Shown: positions 17,381 to 26,910, numbered from the stretch's first letter. The stretch is DNA of 64,000 nt from Provencibacterium sp. (GCA_022793895.1 JAAWDS010000015.1:62001-126000), one strand, 5' to 3'. The notes: generated by a model not told the origin, from the sequence alone. Numbers and translations are program-made.

Positions 17381-17478
17381 ATGCGTTTTTTTGGAGGGCT
17401 GCGTTTTCGCCCCCGCCCTGTCGTGGAAAACAATGAAACAGGGAAAACACGGCTCTTATGAAAGGATGAACGTTTACG

Positions 17479-18879
17479 ATGAATGGTTCTGCATCCCCGC
17501 GCCCCTTCGGCCTGCGGGATAAACTCGGCTACCTGTTCGGCGATTTTGGAAACGACTTTACCTTCATCTTTGCCAGCAGCTTCCTCATGGTTTTTTATAC
17601 CAAGGTACTGGGGATCAGCGGCCAGACGGTCGGCATCCTGTTCCTGGCCGCGCGCTTTATCGATGCGGTTACGGATATTACGATGGGCCGCATTGTGGAC
17701 ACGGTTAAACCGGCCAAGGACGGGCGTTTCCGCCCCTGGATACGCCGGATGGCGGGGCCGGTTGCGCTGGCGAGCTTTCTCATGTATCAGTCGGGAATGG
17801 CGGGCGCCTCCATGCCGCTGAAAATTCTCTACATGTATATCACCTATATCCTGTGGGGGAGCGTTTTTTATACCTCGATCAACATCCCCTATGGGTCGAT
17901 GGCCTCGGTCATCAGCTCGGAACCGGCCCACCGCGCCTCCCTCTCCACCTTCCGCAGCGTGGGCGCTTCGCTCGCTTCGATGGTGATCGGCGTTGGCGGC
18001 CCGCTGCTGGTATACTCCCGCGACAGCCAGGGCAACCAGATTGTAGAGGGAGGACGGTTTACGGTGATTGCCGGCGTGTTTTCCCTGCTGGCTATTCTCT
18101 GCTATGCGCTGTGCTATTTCATGACGGCCGAGCGGGTGCACATCCAACCCCAAAAAACGGAGAACAAGCCCGGATTTAACGGCATCGTCCAGGCGCTTTT
18201 GAGCAACCGCGCGCTGTTGGCCATTATCGGCGCCGCCATTATGCTGCTTTTGGCGCAGCTCATGCTCTCCCAAATGAACAACTATCTGTTCATGGATTAT
18301 TTTAAAAACACCGCCGCTCTTTCGGTGGTCAATATGTTGAGCACCGCTCTGACGCTGGCGTTATCCCCCTTCGTCGTTCTGTTGACCGGCCGGTTCGGCA
18401 AGAAGGAGACGGGCGTGCTGGCAACGGCGGTAGCGGGCGCCGCTTTCCTGGCTCTCTACCTGCTGCGCGTTACCAACCCGGTGGCTTATATCCTGCTTGC
18501 GTCCCTCGGCTATCTGGGGCTCGCTTATTTCAACCTTATCATCTGGGCGAACATCACCGACGTCATTGATTACCAGGAGGTGCGCACGCACAACCGGGAT
18601 GATGGGACGGTCTACGCCGTTTATTCCTTCGCCCGCAAGGTGGGGCAGGCGCTTGCAGGCGGGCTGGGAGGCTTCGCGCTGACGGCAATCGGCTACGATG
18701 AGCTGGCGTATGCCCAGACCGAGACGGTGAACAACGCTATCTATTCCATCGCCACGCTCGTTCCGGCGGCGGGGCTTCTTCTGGTAGCGGTCATCCTGCT
18801 GTTCGCCTATCCGTTGAGCAAAAAGGCGGTAGAGGCCAATACGGCGGAGCTGCGCAGGCGGCATTCGGAGGAACTCTAG
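17479..18879 (+). CDS. GPH-family sugar/glucuronide:cation symporter
   Basis: 466 residues, about 12 membrane helices, of the glycoside-pentoside-hexuronide:cation symporter family (MelB/UidB-like MFS). Motifs: GDFGNDFTFIFASSFLMVFYT at the N-terminus, RFIDAVTDITMGRIVDTVKP (family RxxDxxxDP-type loop), and TDVIDYQEVRTHNRDDGTVYAVYSFARKVGQAL in the C-terminal half. It lies 98 bases after the beta-glucuronidase gene on the same strand, so the natural reading is uptake of glucuronides, or of the released uronate, with the same function as uidB. The substrate is inferred from the neighbour. Confidence 0.92.
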   Translation: MNGSASPRPFGLRDKLGYLFGDFGNDFTFIFASSFLMVFYTKVLGISGQTVGILFLAARFIDAVTDITMGRIVDTVKPAKDGRFRPWIRRMAGPVALASFLMYQSGMAGASMPLKILYMYITYILWGSVFYTSINIPYGSMASVISSEPAHRASLSTFRSVGASLASMVIGVGGPLLVYSRDSQGNQIVEGGRFTVIAGVFSLLAILCYALCYFMTAERVHIQPQKTENKPGFNGIVQALLSNRALLAIIGAAIMLLLAQLMLSQMNNYLFMDYFKNTAALSVVNMLSTALTLALSPFVVLLTGRFGKKETGVLATAVAGAAFLALYLLRVTNPVAYILLASLGYLGLAYFNLIIWANITDVIDYQEVRTHNRDDGTVYAVYSFARKVGQALAGGLGGFALTAIGYDELAYAQTETVNNAIYSIATLVPAAGLLLVAVILLFAYPLSKKAVEANTAELRRRHSEEL

Positions 18880-18896
18880 CCCCGGATTTCGTCTGG

Positions 18897-18972
18897 AAGG
18901 AACCTTCCGAAAAATGCGGGGAACCAGAGGCTCCCTTCGCATCTTTGTGGGCGGTTCCTTTATTTTCTCCCA
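18897..18972 (+). terminator. Possible terminator/nested hairpin after the symporter gene
   Basis: AAGGAACC and GGTTCCTT pair around an inner ATGCG/CGCAT stem, followed by TTTATTTT. The inner sequence resembles part of the nested inverted repeat at 5270-5371 (shared CGCATCTT and TGTGGGC words). Confidence 0.5.
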
Positions 18973-19032
18973 ATTATGGATCCTGCTGCGATATCCGCCT
19001 GCAATTTTGACAGCCTGCCGGATCGGTAACGG

Positions 19033-19061
19033 TTGCCAGATAAGGCTAAATATGCTATCAT
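19033..19061 (+). promoter_or_regulatory. Promoter of the receiver-domain gene
   Basis: TTGCCA (19033-19038), 17 bases, TATCAT (19056-19061), about 65 bases before the GTG start. Confidence 0.55.
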
Positions 19062-19124
19062 TAATTAGATGACCGTTCAGACATAACACAGAGAAACATT
19101 GCCGGGAATTAATGGGGGTTATTT

Positions 19125-19589
19125 GTGGTGCGCATTATGGTTGTGGATAATGATTCCACTACCTTGGCTATATGCAAAGGGTTGTTGGAAGAGGAATACA
19201 AGGTGGACTTGATGAAGTCCGGCTTACAGGCGTTAGGCTTTTTGATGAAATCAAAGCACCAAACGCCGGATTTGATTTTACTGGCCATGCACATGCCTGG
19301 CACGGGTGGAATGGAAACGCTGCAATCGATTCGGAACAACGCCGCGCTGGCCTCCATCCCGGTACTGTTTTTAAGCGAAAGCGAAATGGATGATGACCGC
19401 GCAGAATTGGAAGGCTATCAAAACGGAGTAAATGATTTCGTTAAAAAGCCAATCCTTCCCGATCTGCTCAAGGTAAAGGTCAAACGCCAGCTGGAGATTG
19501 CCGCGCTGCGCAACGAAAACGCCGCCCTCAGAGGAAAAATCAACCGGATACGCACGTTGATAAACAGCATCTGCTCTGAAAATCTTTGA
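19125..19589 (+). CDS. Stand-alone receiver-domain protein lacking the phospho-acceptor Asp
   Basis: 154 residues. Residues 1-122 are a response-regulator receiver: acidic pair in VVDND (Asp8, Asp10), the switch Ser in VLFLSES, and the Lys in FVKKPI. At the phospho-acceptor place the motif PDLILLDxxMP reads PDLILLAMHMP, so Ala54 (codon GCC, 19284-19286) replaces Asp. A single base change from GAC would give this. The C-terminal 30 residues (LEIAALRNENAALRGKINRIRTLI) look like a short coiled coil; there is no output domain. Start is GTG at 19125 or 19128, behind GGGGGTT. Likely a phosphorylation-independent pseudo-receiver, or a decayed gene. No histidine kinase lies nearby. Confidence 0.88.
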   Translation: MVRIMVVDNDSTTLAICKGLLEEEYKVDLMKSGLQALGFLMKSKHQTPDLILLAMHMPGTGGMETLQSIRNNAALASIPVLFLSESEMDDDRAELEGYQNGVNDFVKKPILPDLLKVKVKRQLEIAALRNENAALRGKINRIRTLINSICSENL

Positions 19590-19661
19590 AGCCGGGATCA
19601 AGTCCATTTTCCCCTTTTGGAGCCCTATGGTTGGGACTTTGGAATTTCATCTCGGATTGAT

Positions 19662-19702
19662 AAAAACAAGCCCCTGCGCTTTAGCGGCAGGGGCTTGTTT
19701 TA
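19662..19702. terminator. Bidirectional terminator between receiver and YfhO-like genes
   Basis: Stem AAAACAAGCCCCTGC with its complement, loop GCTTTAGC, T-rich on both sides; serves both convergent genes. Confidence 0.9.
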
Positions 19703-19718
19703 TACTTGACAATTCTGT

Positions 19719-22361
19719 TTATAGGTTCTTCGGATCCTCGCCGGACTCCTGCGGCGTCTCTCCTTCCTCCCCGCCCTCTGCTTCCGTTTCCTCTGCCGGG
19801 AGAGGAGCGTTCCAAAGAAACGGTTCGGCCGCCTGTTCAGGCGGCGCAGCCTTCCCATCTCCGGCAGGCGGAGAGGCGCCGAAGGGATCCGCTCCTTCCG
19901 GGGGGCCGTCTGACGGCGGAAACGGCGCGCTGTCCTCCAAGGCTCTAAGAAGAGCGGACCCGGTTGGGGAAGGGGCGGCGCCTCCGGGAAAATCGGGGTA
20001 AAGGCGCGGACGCGCCCGCTCCAGCAGGAACCGCCGTCCGAAAAGGAGATAGACGGCGAATAACACGAGCCCTGCCAGCGTTGCGGCGGCTCCCGCCTTT
20101 AATCCGGGGGCCAGGTAGTCAAAACGGACGGTATTGTATCCGGCGGGCACGGGTACGCCTACAAAGCCGCCGTTGACCTTCAGCACCTTCGTCGGAACGC
20201 CGTTGACTTCCGCTTTCCAGCCCTGGTCGTAGGGGACGGAATAGAAGATGATCTGTTCCTCTTTTAGATAGAGCTCGCTGGTAAAGCCCTTGCGGTCCCG
20301 GTAAAATTTTCCGGATGCGCTCTGCCTGCGATCCTCGACATCGCTTAAATAGCGCTCTTCCGTTAGGTCGGAGGTTCCCTCTTCCGGCAGCGGGTCGATG
20401 ATGCGCCGGACGTTCTGCACATCTTCATCCTCCACCAGAACGGCGCGGTGCAGCAGGAACAGCTTGCCCTCATCCGACTGCTTTTCCCAGGTCTCCCGCG
20501 TGATATAGCGGTCATAGCCGAAGCCCATGGGGAGGTAATTGTTGTTTTCATAGAGGTTAAAGCCAAGCTGGTTATCCACGCCGGAAAAATATTTGACGGA
20601 GGGCTGCTTGTCCTCCGGCTCCCCGTCGGCAACGAACAGCCAGCGCACCGAAAGCAACGAGCGCAGCTGGAAAAACTCCGGCTGCGGTTTGCTGGAAACA
20701 TCCCGCTTGACCCCGACCGAGGGGTAAAACTCCATCAGCGATATGGGAACGATGCTGTGAAATGCCTGGATGTTGGGCAGGCCCCAGAACATCCCCAGGT
20801 TATCCATGCTGTTATAAAGGTCGCTGCGATCGAAGCGGCCCTCCTCCTCGGAGAGATGGAGCCTGTCCCGTCCGGGAAGGGCGACGGTGCGCATCCAGTC
20901 CCGGTCGTTGGAGTGCATCCGGCCCATGGCAATCAACGTGATGGAATAGACGGCGCAGATACAGCCCAGCGACAGGGTGAGCAGCCTGAAAAAGTCCGGC
21001 CGGCCGGCGAGCCACCGGATGAGTATCCAGGAGGCCAACAGCCCCAGCGCGGTAATCAGCACATAGATCCAGAACCGTTCCGGATACTCCTCCAGGCCGA
21101 TAGGAAATTTCTCTTCCTCCTGCGAGGGGGTCAGGCCGACCGCGGCGGTCAGCACCCCGCAGACCAGCGCCGTCCGTTTTAAGCCGCTGAGCAAACTGGA
21201 CGTGTCCCGGCGCTCAAGGGCGCGTTCCAGCGCCAGCGCAGAGGCGAGGGCCATCAGCAGCACCGGCATGTAGAACCAGCGCGCATAGTAGGAGTGGTTA
21301 AAAAGGATAAAGACCGCGTTCAGTCCGGGAACCATGGCGATAAACAGGCAGAGGTAGAGCATCCGTTTTACCCAGCTGCGCGGGGAGGAGAGCAGGTAGG
21401 CCAGCACAAACGAGGGGCCTGTCATCGGCAGCCATGCGCTCAGAGAGGACCATTTCGCGCCGTGATCGGGGAAGAAATTGGGGCGCGAGGGGATATCCGG
21501 CGGGAAAAAGATGCTGGCCAATATGGCTGGCTGCCGCTGCTCATGCCCATAGAGCCAGAAATCCCAGCCGGCGAGCAGGTTGTCCGCCGTGGTGCGCGGG
21601 TTGCCCAGAATGGCCATGGCCGAAGGGACAAGGGCAAAGCAGGCGATCGCCACCCCCAGCACCGATTCCAGGGCGACGGCGCAGAATTTTTTCAGCGTCA
21701 TCGCCCAGCCGCCCGATAGGGTGCGCACGGCCACATAGAGAATCGTAAAGAGGGCGGAGCCGATAAAGAACCAATAGTTGACCATGCAGTTGAGCGCAAC
21801 GGCGAGCGCAAAGCCGCCGCGTTTGCCGTCGGCCACCAGGCGTTCCAGCGTCCAAAGCAGGAGCGGGAAAAAGACGAGCACCTCATGGAAATGATTGAAA
21901 AAGACGTTATAGACCGCCCAGCCGGAGAAGGCATAGAGCAGGCCGCCAAAGACGGCGAAGCGTCCGTCGCGGGTAAAGCGGCCGATATACAGGCAGGAGG
22001 TGCAGGCGGCCGAAGCGGTTTTTAACATCAGGAGCGGAGCCATCAGATAGGGGACAGCCGCCGAGGGGAACGGAAGGGTCAGCCAGAAGAAGGGGCTGAA
22101 GAGGTTATAGAAGCTGTAGGAGCCGATAAAGTTGACCCCCAGGTCGGTCTCCCAATTCCAATACCATTCCCCAGCGCGGACCGCGTCATGAACCAGCCGG
22201 TAAAAAGGGATCTGCTGAACGTTGAAATCCCCATAATAGAAGAACAGTCCCCGATCCAGCAGGACAAAGGGCAGGAATACCGCTGCTGCAATGAGAAGGG
22301 CATAAAGAAACGCCCGCAGGCAGGCAGGCCGCGGCCGCTTTCCGGTCAACACACTTTCCAA
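19719..22361 (-). CDS. YfhO-family large polytopic membrane protein
   Basis: 880 residues. YfhO proteins are GT-C-like membrane proteins linked in bacilli to glycosylation of cell-envelope polymers. There are about 12-14 hydrophobic helices, starting at 10-32 (ACLRAFLYALLIAAAVFLPF); the first outer loop holds the family-like DLGVNFIGSYSFYNLFSPFF, and a soluble extracellular region near 590-790 ends in the beta-rich PYDQGWKAEVNGVPTKVLKV module typical of the family. After the last helix is an unusual 100-residue tail rich in Pro, Glu and Ala (from about 785), presumably cytoplasmic and disordered. Start is TTG at 22361 with AGAGGTG upstream. Precise donor and acceptor unknown. Confidence 0.85.
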   Translation of the reverse strand: MESVLTGKRPRPACLRAFLYALLIAAAVFLPFVLLDRGLFFYYGDFNVQQIPFYRLVHDAVRAGEWYWNWETDLGVNFIGSYSFYNLFSPFFWLTLPFPSAAVPYLMAPLLMLKTASAACTSCLYIGRFTRDGRFAVFGGLLYAFSGWAVYNVFFNHFHEVLVFFPLLLWTLERLVADGKRGGFALAVALNCMVNYWFFIGSALFTILYVAVRTLSGGWAMTLKKFCAVALESVLGVAIACFALVPSAMAILGNPRTTADNLLAGWDFWLYGHEQRQPAILASIFFPPDIPSRPNFFPDHGAKWSSLSAWLPMTGPSFVLAYLLSSPRSWVKRMLYLCLFIAMVPGLNAVFILFNHSYYARWFYMPVLLMALASALALERALERRDTSSLLSGLKRTALVCGVLTAAVGLTPSQEEEKFPIGLEEYPERFWIYVLITALGLLASWILIRWLAGRPDFFRLLTLSLGCICAVYSITLIAMGRMHSNDRDWMRTVALPGRDRLHLSEEEGRFDRSDLYNSMDNLGMFWGLPNIQAFHSIVPISLMEFYPSVGVKRDVSSKPQPEFFQLRSLLSVRWLFVADGEPEDKQPSVKYFSGVDNQLGFNLYENNNYLPMGFGYDRYITRETWEKQSDEGKLFLLHRAVLVEDEDVQNVRRIIDPLPEEGTSDLTEERYLSDVEDRRQSASGKFYRDRKGFTSELYLKEEQIIFYSVPYDQGWKAEVNGVPTKVLKVNGGFVGVPVPAGYNTVRFDYLAPGLKAGAAATLAGLVLFAVYLLFGRRFLLERARPRLYPDFPGGAAPSPTGSALLRALEDSAPFPPSDGPPEGADPFGASPPAGDGKAAPPEQAAEPFLWNAPLPAEETEAEGGEEGETPQESGEDPKNL

Positions 22362-22424
22362 ATGATAACACCTCTGGATTTTAATGGGCGGCGCGCCTAT
22401 CCGGCGGCCAAAAGTTTAAGGAGG

Positions 22425-22470
22425 CAGGAGGCTGCCGTAAAATTTCCCCATTTTGCGGCAGCCTCCTGCA
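22425..22470 (-). terminator. Terminator of the PBP gene
   Basis: Stem GCAGGAGGCTGCCG... paired with CGGCAGCCTCCTGC, 35 bases past the PBP stop. A CTGCAAGCCGGA motif at 22487-22498, shared with 30792 and 52220, lies between stop and stem. Confidence 0.75.
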
Positions 22471-22505
22471 AACTGTTTCCCGCTTGCTGCAAGCCGGAAG
22501 GCCCT

Positions 22506-24770
22506 TTAGGCCCAAGGATCATACTCTTCCCGGCCGGTATTGCGGCGCGGCTCGTCGTCGTCGCTACTGCTGCGGCGCGGCTTATCCGTTTCCTCCGATT
22601 CATGCACATCGGCGTGATCGGTGCAGACGTCGGGGAGCTTGCTGGCTTTATACCAGCCGCTCAGGATGCGGGGACAGCCTTCGCCCGCCAGTTCGCCCGT
22701 TTCCACGCAGTAAGATTTCTGCACAATGTTCTGGCTGTATTCAAAATCGATGATCTCCAGCCCCTCGTGCATCGGCTGCATCACGTTGCGCCAAAGAATG
22801 GGAGTGGGGAAGGGGTAGGGCGGATAGTTGATCGGCTGCGCAACGGGCGCGTAGCCCATCCAGGTAACGCCGATATAATAAGGCGTGATGCCGACAAACC
22901 ATTGATCCTTGTTATCGGAGGAGGTTCCCGTTTTGCCGGCAACCGGCATTTGGGCCAGATCCCCCTGGAAACGCGCCTGCGTACCGGTGCCGGGGGAGGA
23001 GGTTGTGACCTGCTGCATCATCAGGTTCAGAATGGAGGAGGTCTCGCGGCTGATTACCCGCTTGGGAGTGGTATCCGCTTCGAGCAGCACATCCTGATTG
23101 CTGTCGCGCACGACGGTATAGGAGGTAGGCTTGGTATAGGTCCCGCCGTTGGCGTTCATCTGGTAAGCGGCGGCCAGTTCCAGCAGCGTGACCCCCTTCG
23201 CCGTGCCGCCGATGGCCATGGCGGATAGGTTGTCGTCGTTCACGCTGGGATTTTCCTCCGGAGTGACCAAACTTTCCATCCCGCACTTGTCGTGCAGGAA
23301 ATAGAGCGAGGTGGAGGTGCCGAGCATCTTCATGATCTTGACCGGGATGGTGTTGATCGAGCGCTGCATGGCATGCACGCAGGTTTGCGGGCCGGAATAG
23401 CCGGTATAGTAGTTGACCGGCCAAAATTCGGTGGTGCTCTCGGTTCCGTCAGGCATGGGGCGGGGGATAGGGCTGTCCTCGATAACGGTGGACCAGGTGA
23501 TGACATCCTTCTCCAAGGCTTGCAGATAGGCGGAAATCGGCTTCATGGTACTGCCGGGCTGGCGGGGGACCTGGGTCGCATAGTTCAGCACGCGGTTCCC
23601 CTGCTTAGGCCGGTCGGATCCCACCACGGCCTTTACCTGCCCATGGTGATCCATGATGATGAAGGCGGATTCCGGATAGATAGCGTTGGAGATTTTTGGA
23701 AAGATGGAGTCCTCCGAGTCGCTGTAGATATACATCTCTTCCAGCTTTTCCTGCATATCGAGATCCATCGTCGTATAAATCTGTAGGCCGCGGCGGTAGA
23801 TCATCGACTGCGCCTCGGAGTAGGAGACGCCGTGCTCCTCCTGCAAATCGTCAATCACCTGTTCGATGACCATATCGACAAACCAGTTGTTCTGCGAGTT
23901 GGGGCGCTGGGCGGGGGCCTCCTGCGAGAGATTGATCGTTACCTCGGTCTTTACCGCCTTATCAAACTCGGCCTGGGTGATCGAACCGAGCTCCAGCATG
24001 GTCGGGAAGATGTATTCGTTGCGGCGGCGGGCGTTCTCCTCCGGGTTGTTGATGAGATCATAGGTGGTCGGCGCTTTGGTCATTGCCACAATGGCGGCGC
24101 ACTCCACCAGGGTAAGATCCTTTACGTCCTTATTAAAATAATAGTTGGCCGCCGCCTGCACGCCGTTGGTATTGTGGCCGAAGGCGGCGATGTTTAGATA
24201 TGCCTCCAGGATATCTTCCTTTTCATATCTCTTTTCCAGCTTGAGCGCGGAGAAGATTTCCTTGACCTTGCGTTCCACGTTGGCTTCCCACTGGTCGGTA
24301 GCGTTTTTAATGAGCTGCTGGGTGAGGGTGGAACCGCCCTGCTGGCTGTCATAGAGAACCGGGATGAAGAAATTGAAGGCGGAGAGAATGGTGCGCTGCC
24401 AGTCCACACCGTGGTGCTGCATGAAGCGCTTGTCCTCGGTAGCGATGGTGACGTCGAACAGATAGTCCGGCATATCCTCGCGATCGACCCAGATGCGGTT
24501 TTCGCTGCCGTGGATGCGCGAAACCTCGAAGGGATTGCCTTCTTTATCGTTGGCATAGATGATGCTGGTCAGGTTCAGATCGATATTGCGGATGTCAATA
24601 TCCTCAATCGTGCCGATATAGTCCAGGATATACACGGTCAGCGCGCACCCGACGATGCAGCCGGTGATGACGCAGATCATGAACACCGATGCGATCATGC
24701 GGAAAACGGTGCCAAAGAACCTGCGGATCCTTCTCGCTGCCGGCGAGCGTTTTTTCTTTTTTTTAGTCAT
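22506..24770 (-). CDS. Class A penicillin-binding protein (PBP1A-like, bifunctional)
   Basis: 754 residues. Polymerises glycan strands and cross-links peptides at the outer face of the membrane. A Lys-rich cytoplasmic start (MTKKKKKR) precedes one TM (about 22-48). GT51 glycosyltransferase: EDKRFMQHHGVDWQRT with catalytic Glu, then GGSTLTQQLIKN. Transpeptidase: PGSTMKP (nucleophile Ser), SIN in MQRSINTIP, and KTGTSS. The C-terminal tail is short and charged. The start at 24770 is preferred over the longer 24824 frame start because GGAGGA lies six bases upstream and the basic TM anchor begins here. Followed by its own terminator, then the YfhO-like gene in the same direction. Confidence 0.95.
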   Translation of the reverse strand: MTKKKKKRSPAARRIRRFFGTVFRMIASVFMICVITGCIVGCALTVYILDYIGTIEDIDIRNIDLNLTSIIYANDKEGNPFEVSRIHGSENRIWVDREDMPDYLFDVTIATEDKRFMQHHGVDWQRTILSAFNFFIPVLYDSQQGGSTLTQQLIKNATDQWEANVERKVKEIFSALKLEKRYEKEDILEAYLNIAAFGHNTNGVQAAANYYFNKDVKDLTLVECAAIVAMTKAPTTYDLINNPEENARRRNEYIFPTMLELGSITQAEFDKAVKTEVTINLSQEAPAQRPNSQNNWFVDMVIEQVIDDLQEEHGVSYSEAQSMIYRRGLQIYTTMDLDMQEKLEEMYIYSDSEDSIFPKISNAIYPESAFIIMDHHGQVKAVVGSDRPKQGNRVLNYATQVPRQPGSTMKPISAYLQALEKDVITWSTVIEDSPIPRPMPDGTESTTEFWPVNYYTGYSGPQTCVHAMQRSINTIPVKIMKMLGTSTSLYFLHDKCGMESLVTPEENPSVNDDNLSAMAIGGTAKGVTLLELAAAYQMNANGGTYTKPTSYTVVRDSNQDVLLEADTTPKRVISRETSSILNLMMQQVTTSSPGTGTQARFQGDLAQMPVAGKTGTSSDNKDQWFVGITPYYIGVTWMGYAPVAQPINYPPYPFPTPILWRNVMQPMHEGLEIIDFEYSQNIVQKSYCVETGELAGEGCPRILSGWYKASKLPDVCTDHADVHESEETDKPRRSSSDDDEPRRNTGREEYDPWA

Positions 24771-25145
24771 ATATGTCCTCCAAGAGCAACAGGAATCCCC
24801 ATCGGGCGCTCTACCCTTTATCATGGAACAAAAGCGGCGATCCTAGTCATCGTTTTGTCTGTTGGGCGGCCCCCGTCCGGCGGCCGATTTATAGAACCAT
24901 TATAGCACAAGTCCGCCCCATTGTGTGAATGAACTTTGAATGTTTGCGCTTTATGGAGGCGGCGGACGGCGGGCCCGAAAAAAGGAGGAAATAGAGGATG
25001 GACGGCATAAACCGTTTGAAAATGGTCCATATTACGGTTAAATGGCCGCAGCAGTCCGGAGGATCCGCTTTATCCCCCGGCCGGGGATGCTTCAGAAGCC
25101 GGCGCGGCAGGGAACGCAGGAATTCCAGAAAGGAAGGTTCAACGT

Positions 25146-25505
25146 ATGGAGCTGCACATGAACAGGCGGCTGGCATGGACGTTCGGCGCGCTGGGAGCCG
25201 CCGCTTTTGTAGGACTGTTTTCGGTCTACAGCTATAACATGAACCAGCGCGGGCCGCGGGCGGCGCAGCAGATCGTCTCCAACGCGCCGGTGGAGGAGGA
25301 AGGCGCGGAAGAAAATTACCGGTATGTGCTGCGCGCGCAGGAGGGCCGGCTGGTCGTTTATATGAAGGGAGAAACGGAACCGCGCATGGAATTTGATGTG
25401 CCGGTGCGCGTGCTGCCGGAATTTGATCAGCGCCAGCTGGAAGCCGGGATCTATGTGGAGGACTATCAAACGCTGGTTTCGCTGATTGAGGACTATATCA
25501 GCTAG
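25146..25505 (+). CDS. BofC-like C-terminal domain protein, single membrane anchor
   Basis: 119 residues. One TM (about 8-28, LAWTFGALGAAAFVGLFSVYSY) followed by an outside domain of the BofC C-terminal type: YVLRAQEGRLVVYMKGE-EPRMEFDVPVRVLPEFDQRQLEAGIYVEDYQTLVSLIEDY. In Bacillus BofC restrains a sporulation protease, but this short form without the first BofC domain is widespread in Clostridia and of unknown role. GGAAGG stands eight bases before ATG. Stands alone, divergent from the PBP gene. The 375-base gap before it holds the PBP start region, a minus-strand TATAAT at 24899-24904, and nothing else clear. Confidence 0.8.
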   Translation: MELHMNRRLAWTFGALGAAAFVGLFSVYSYNMNQRGPRAAQQIVSNAPVEEEGAEENYRYVLRAQEGRLVVYMKGETEPRMEFDVPVRVLPEFDQRQLEAGIYVEDYQTLVSLIEDYIS

Positions 25506-25679
25506 CGCTTACGCCTATCCTCATTTTTGCAGGCAGGTAAAAAGGGCGGATAATCCGCCTGGATAGGGGCAGGCTAAATAGAGAAGTCAAGCGGCGGGAG
25601 CCGCTTCCGGCTTTCTTCTCTGAAAACTTTAGAATCTCACCGGGAGGCGTGCGGCGGTGTCCCCGCCCTCCAGAAACCG

Positions 25680-25722
25680 GAAAAGAAGCCGCCGGCTCTA
25701 AGGGAGCCGGCGGCTTCTTTTC
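25680..25722. terminator. Bidirectional terminator overlapping a stop codon
   Basis: AAAAGAAGCCGCCGGCTC pairs with GAGCCGGCGGCTTCTTTT around a four-base loop. The stop codon of the leftward gene (25698-25700) lies inside the hairpin. Confidence 0.85.
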
Positions 25723-26225
25723 TTTGGGCGGACTTTGCACGGCTTAGGGGAGCGCCGGACGGACCGGTAGCCCAGCCGGAAATAGATTTCGCTGGAATCG
25801 CAGCAGCGGCCGTGATATTGGCGGTAAGCCGCCGTGAGCGAGCTCGCATAGGCGCTCCGGCTGCCAAGGGCCTGGATAAGCTGGTTGAAGGCGGTTTGTA
25901 GCCGCTCATAATAACGCAGGGTGTGCGGCTTTAGATGAATCTGCCGCAGATAACGGAAATAGCCGTCGGGCAGCGGATCGCGCCGGAGGGCGCTGTGCTT
26001 ACCGGCGGCGTAAGCCTTGGAGGGCGGATAGAAGCGCTGCTCTGCGGCCAGCAGGGAGATATAGCCGGTCAATAGGGAGGGCGTTTCGAGCGTTTCCAGA
26101 ATCAACCGCCGGTAACTCTCCATGGCCTGCAAGGACTCCAGCCGCTTCCGGGAGCATGTGTTGGCGGCGGCAACGACAGAGGCCGCGTGCCGTATAACCG
26201 CATATTCCTGTTTGGTCAGTCTCAT
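25698..26225 (-). CDS. Hypothetical basic protein
   Basis: 175 residues, not recognised. Soluble and helix-rich; strongly basic tail (KPCKVRPKKRSRRLP). A pair of adjacent Cys occurs in YHGRCCDSSEIYFRLGYRS. No catalytic motif or membrane segment is visible. Two ATGs stand at 26228 and 26225; I prefer the second because GGAGG is then five bases away. Monocistronic, with a terminator that overlaps its end. The basic tail could bind nucleic acid, but that is only a guess. Confidence 0.65.
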   Translation of the reverse strand: MRLTKQEYAVIRHAASVVAAANTCSRKRLESLQAMESYRRLILETLETPSLLTGYISLLAAEQRFYPPSKAYAAGKHSALRRDPLPDGYFRYLRQIHLKPHTLRYYERLQTAFNQLIQALGSRSAYASSLTAAYRQYHGRCCDSSEIYFRLGYRSVRRSPKPCKVRPKKRSRRLP

Positions 26226-26468
26226 CATTTCCTCCGTTCCAAAAGCCGCCGCCGGGCAAGACGCCGGATGACGGCCGCTTCCCGCAGGGAAACGGCCGTG
26301 CAGTTTGTCCGGCAGTGAATATTATAGCAGAAACTAGGTAAACCTTCCGTTCTCCTTTTGGTGAAAGAGGATGATATTTTATTCCAATGCCCTCCCGTCT
26401 TAACAGGATGCCGGTTGACGCGGCCGGAAAACGTCCGCCGGAGGGCGCGCTTGGATAGGGAAGGGGGA

Positions 26469-26738
26469 TTAAATGATAAAATCGCCGTCCTGAAGGATCT
26501 CCAGCCGCTGCCGGTTGCAGATCCGCCTCTGGGCAAGAACGCCGACAAGCGTATCCTGCAAAATATCCAAAAGGTTAATCATCGTTTCCAGCTCGCACTC
26601 GGTCCGTCCGCGGGCAAGCTGCGAGGCTAGGGAAGAGGCCAGCAAAATTAAATCCTCGCTGTAGCCGTTTCCCACCTTCTCCGCCCTGCTCTTGTGGTGG
26701 GGACGGCGGGAGGAGCCGTGTCCGCCCGTTTCGCTCAT
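26469..26738 (-). CDS. Small conserved-looking helical protein (DUF6774-like)
   Basis: 89 residues. After a basic, His-rich 25-residue lead the core reads LILLASSLASQLARGRTECELETMINLLDILQDTLVGVLAQR, a pattern of two amphipathic helices that resembles the small clostridial DUF6774 family; the match is from memory and not certain. The family has no assigned function. The likely start at 26738 has no strong ribosome binding site (a GGG run is seen), so a start within the first 25 residues is possible. Confidence 0.55.
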   Translation of the reverse strand: MSETGGHGSSRRPHHKSRAEKVGNGYSEDLILLASSLASQLARGRTECELETMINLLDILQDTLVGVLAQRRICNRQRLEILQDGDFII

Positions 26739-26910
26739 AGCTAAAACCCGACCTTTCCCTCAGGGGTTGGTTTCGATTGCGGCGTGCCTGCGGCCGCGCC
26801 TCCCCTCCTTATTATCCTATGCCGGCACGGGAGGAGAGTGATCGTTAGAACTGCACAAATAGAGAGGGGAATAAATTTATGTCATACCGGTGAATAATGC
26901 AAAAAAGCTC

